From the NCBI RefSeq assembly GCF_036323735.1, contig NC_086028.1, positions 21,747,501 through 21,811,500 on the forward strand: DNA of 64,000 nucleotides. The letters are read 5' to 3'. This document shows, one piece after another, positions 63,641 to 64,000 of this stretch. How positions within the stretch are numbered: the stretch's first letter is position 1; each line of letters starts with the position of its first letter. Origin of the DNA: Rattus norvegicus (Eukaryota; Chordata; Mammalia; Rodentia; Muridae). Under the pieces are notes generated by a model. That model saw nothing but the letters and a program-made list of their open reading frames with translations. It was not told where the DNA came from and did no database searches. The position numbers and the translations under genes are program-made.

Positions 63641-64000
63641 GGACACGTCTAACCTGCGACCTGCCGCCCGTATCCCAAGGAAGTTTGAACTGGCCCAACA
63701 CATTTGCAGGAGATGATGCCCTATCAGGATGCCAAACAGCTAGGCACGGTGAACTGTCCTGTGAGGTACTCAGTTAGGTTACCCAAAGTCCATTTTTTAG
63801 CTATAATCATGTTAATTCTGAACAGGCTTGTTGGATCACAACCTTTGTAAAATTGCAAAGCATTTGTATTGGTTTCTGCCATGGTATAGAAAATTAGAAT
63901 CTAAGGACAATGTGGTAGCAACTAGCCTGGGCTTATTTCTCCCCATTTGCTCATACAATGCCCCAATCTTCTCTATTCTTTCCCATTAGCAGGAAACACG
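63641..64000. other. Unique non-coding DNA
   Basis: No recognised repeat or gene up to the window edge. Confidence 0.4.

Overview
The window looks like non-coding genomic DNA of a murid rodent (mouse or rat; I cannot separate them from this sequence). The evidence is the repeat content: B1, B3 and B4 SINEs, Lx-type and younger L1 3' ends, two LTRs that look like rodent MaLR elements, and many long CA, GA, TATT and trinucleotide microsatellites. I found no protein-coding gene, exon chain, rRNA, intact tRNA, CRISPR array or other prokaryotic feature. The open frames present are short, none resembles a family I know, and the longest lie inside simple repeats. The stretch is best read as a gene desert or a very large intron.

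Layout. 0-12 kb holds a B3 SINE, a MaLR-type LTR (2.1-2.5 kb), an Lx L1 3' UTR (3.3-3.8 kb), three more SINEs and a repeat-poor stretch at 9.1-11.3 kb. 12-28 kb is mostly unique, with an ancient L1M 3' end (18.0-18.3 kb), MIR relics, a tRNA-like block at 18.8 kb and several microsatellites. 28-38 kb is richer in repeats: an L1 3' terminus, TC/CA/GA compound arrays, an antisense L1 3' UTR (34.7-35.3 kb), and a 1.06-kb minisatellite of about 46 copies of a 23-bp unit (36.95-38.01 kb). 38-50 kb is largely unique, AT-rich at first and then more CpG-containing, with ancient MIR/L2 pieces and few young insertions. 50-53 kb has a B1, a 390-bp TG-rich array, a B4 and an L1 3' end. 53-62 kb is again mostly unique. 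A 27-bp x 4 minisatellite lies at 62.7 kb and a second MaLR-type LTR at 63.3 kb.

There are no genes here to work together. If the window has a function it is most likely cis-regulatory: several repeat-poor blocks (about 9.9-11.3, 20.0-20.9, 40.5-41.3, 46.6-47.1, 48.2-48.6 and 54.5-55.1 kb) have the look of conserved enhancers, but conservation cannot be judged from one sequence. The most unusual objects are the 23-bp minisatellite, which has higher-order duplications and repeated exact p53 half-site matches, and a perfect 15-bp hairpin abutting a consensus splice donor at 4.9 kb. I did not find a convincing new biological system. Repeat family names come from recognition by eye and need a RepeatMasker check.
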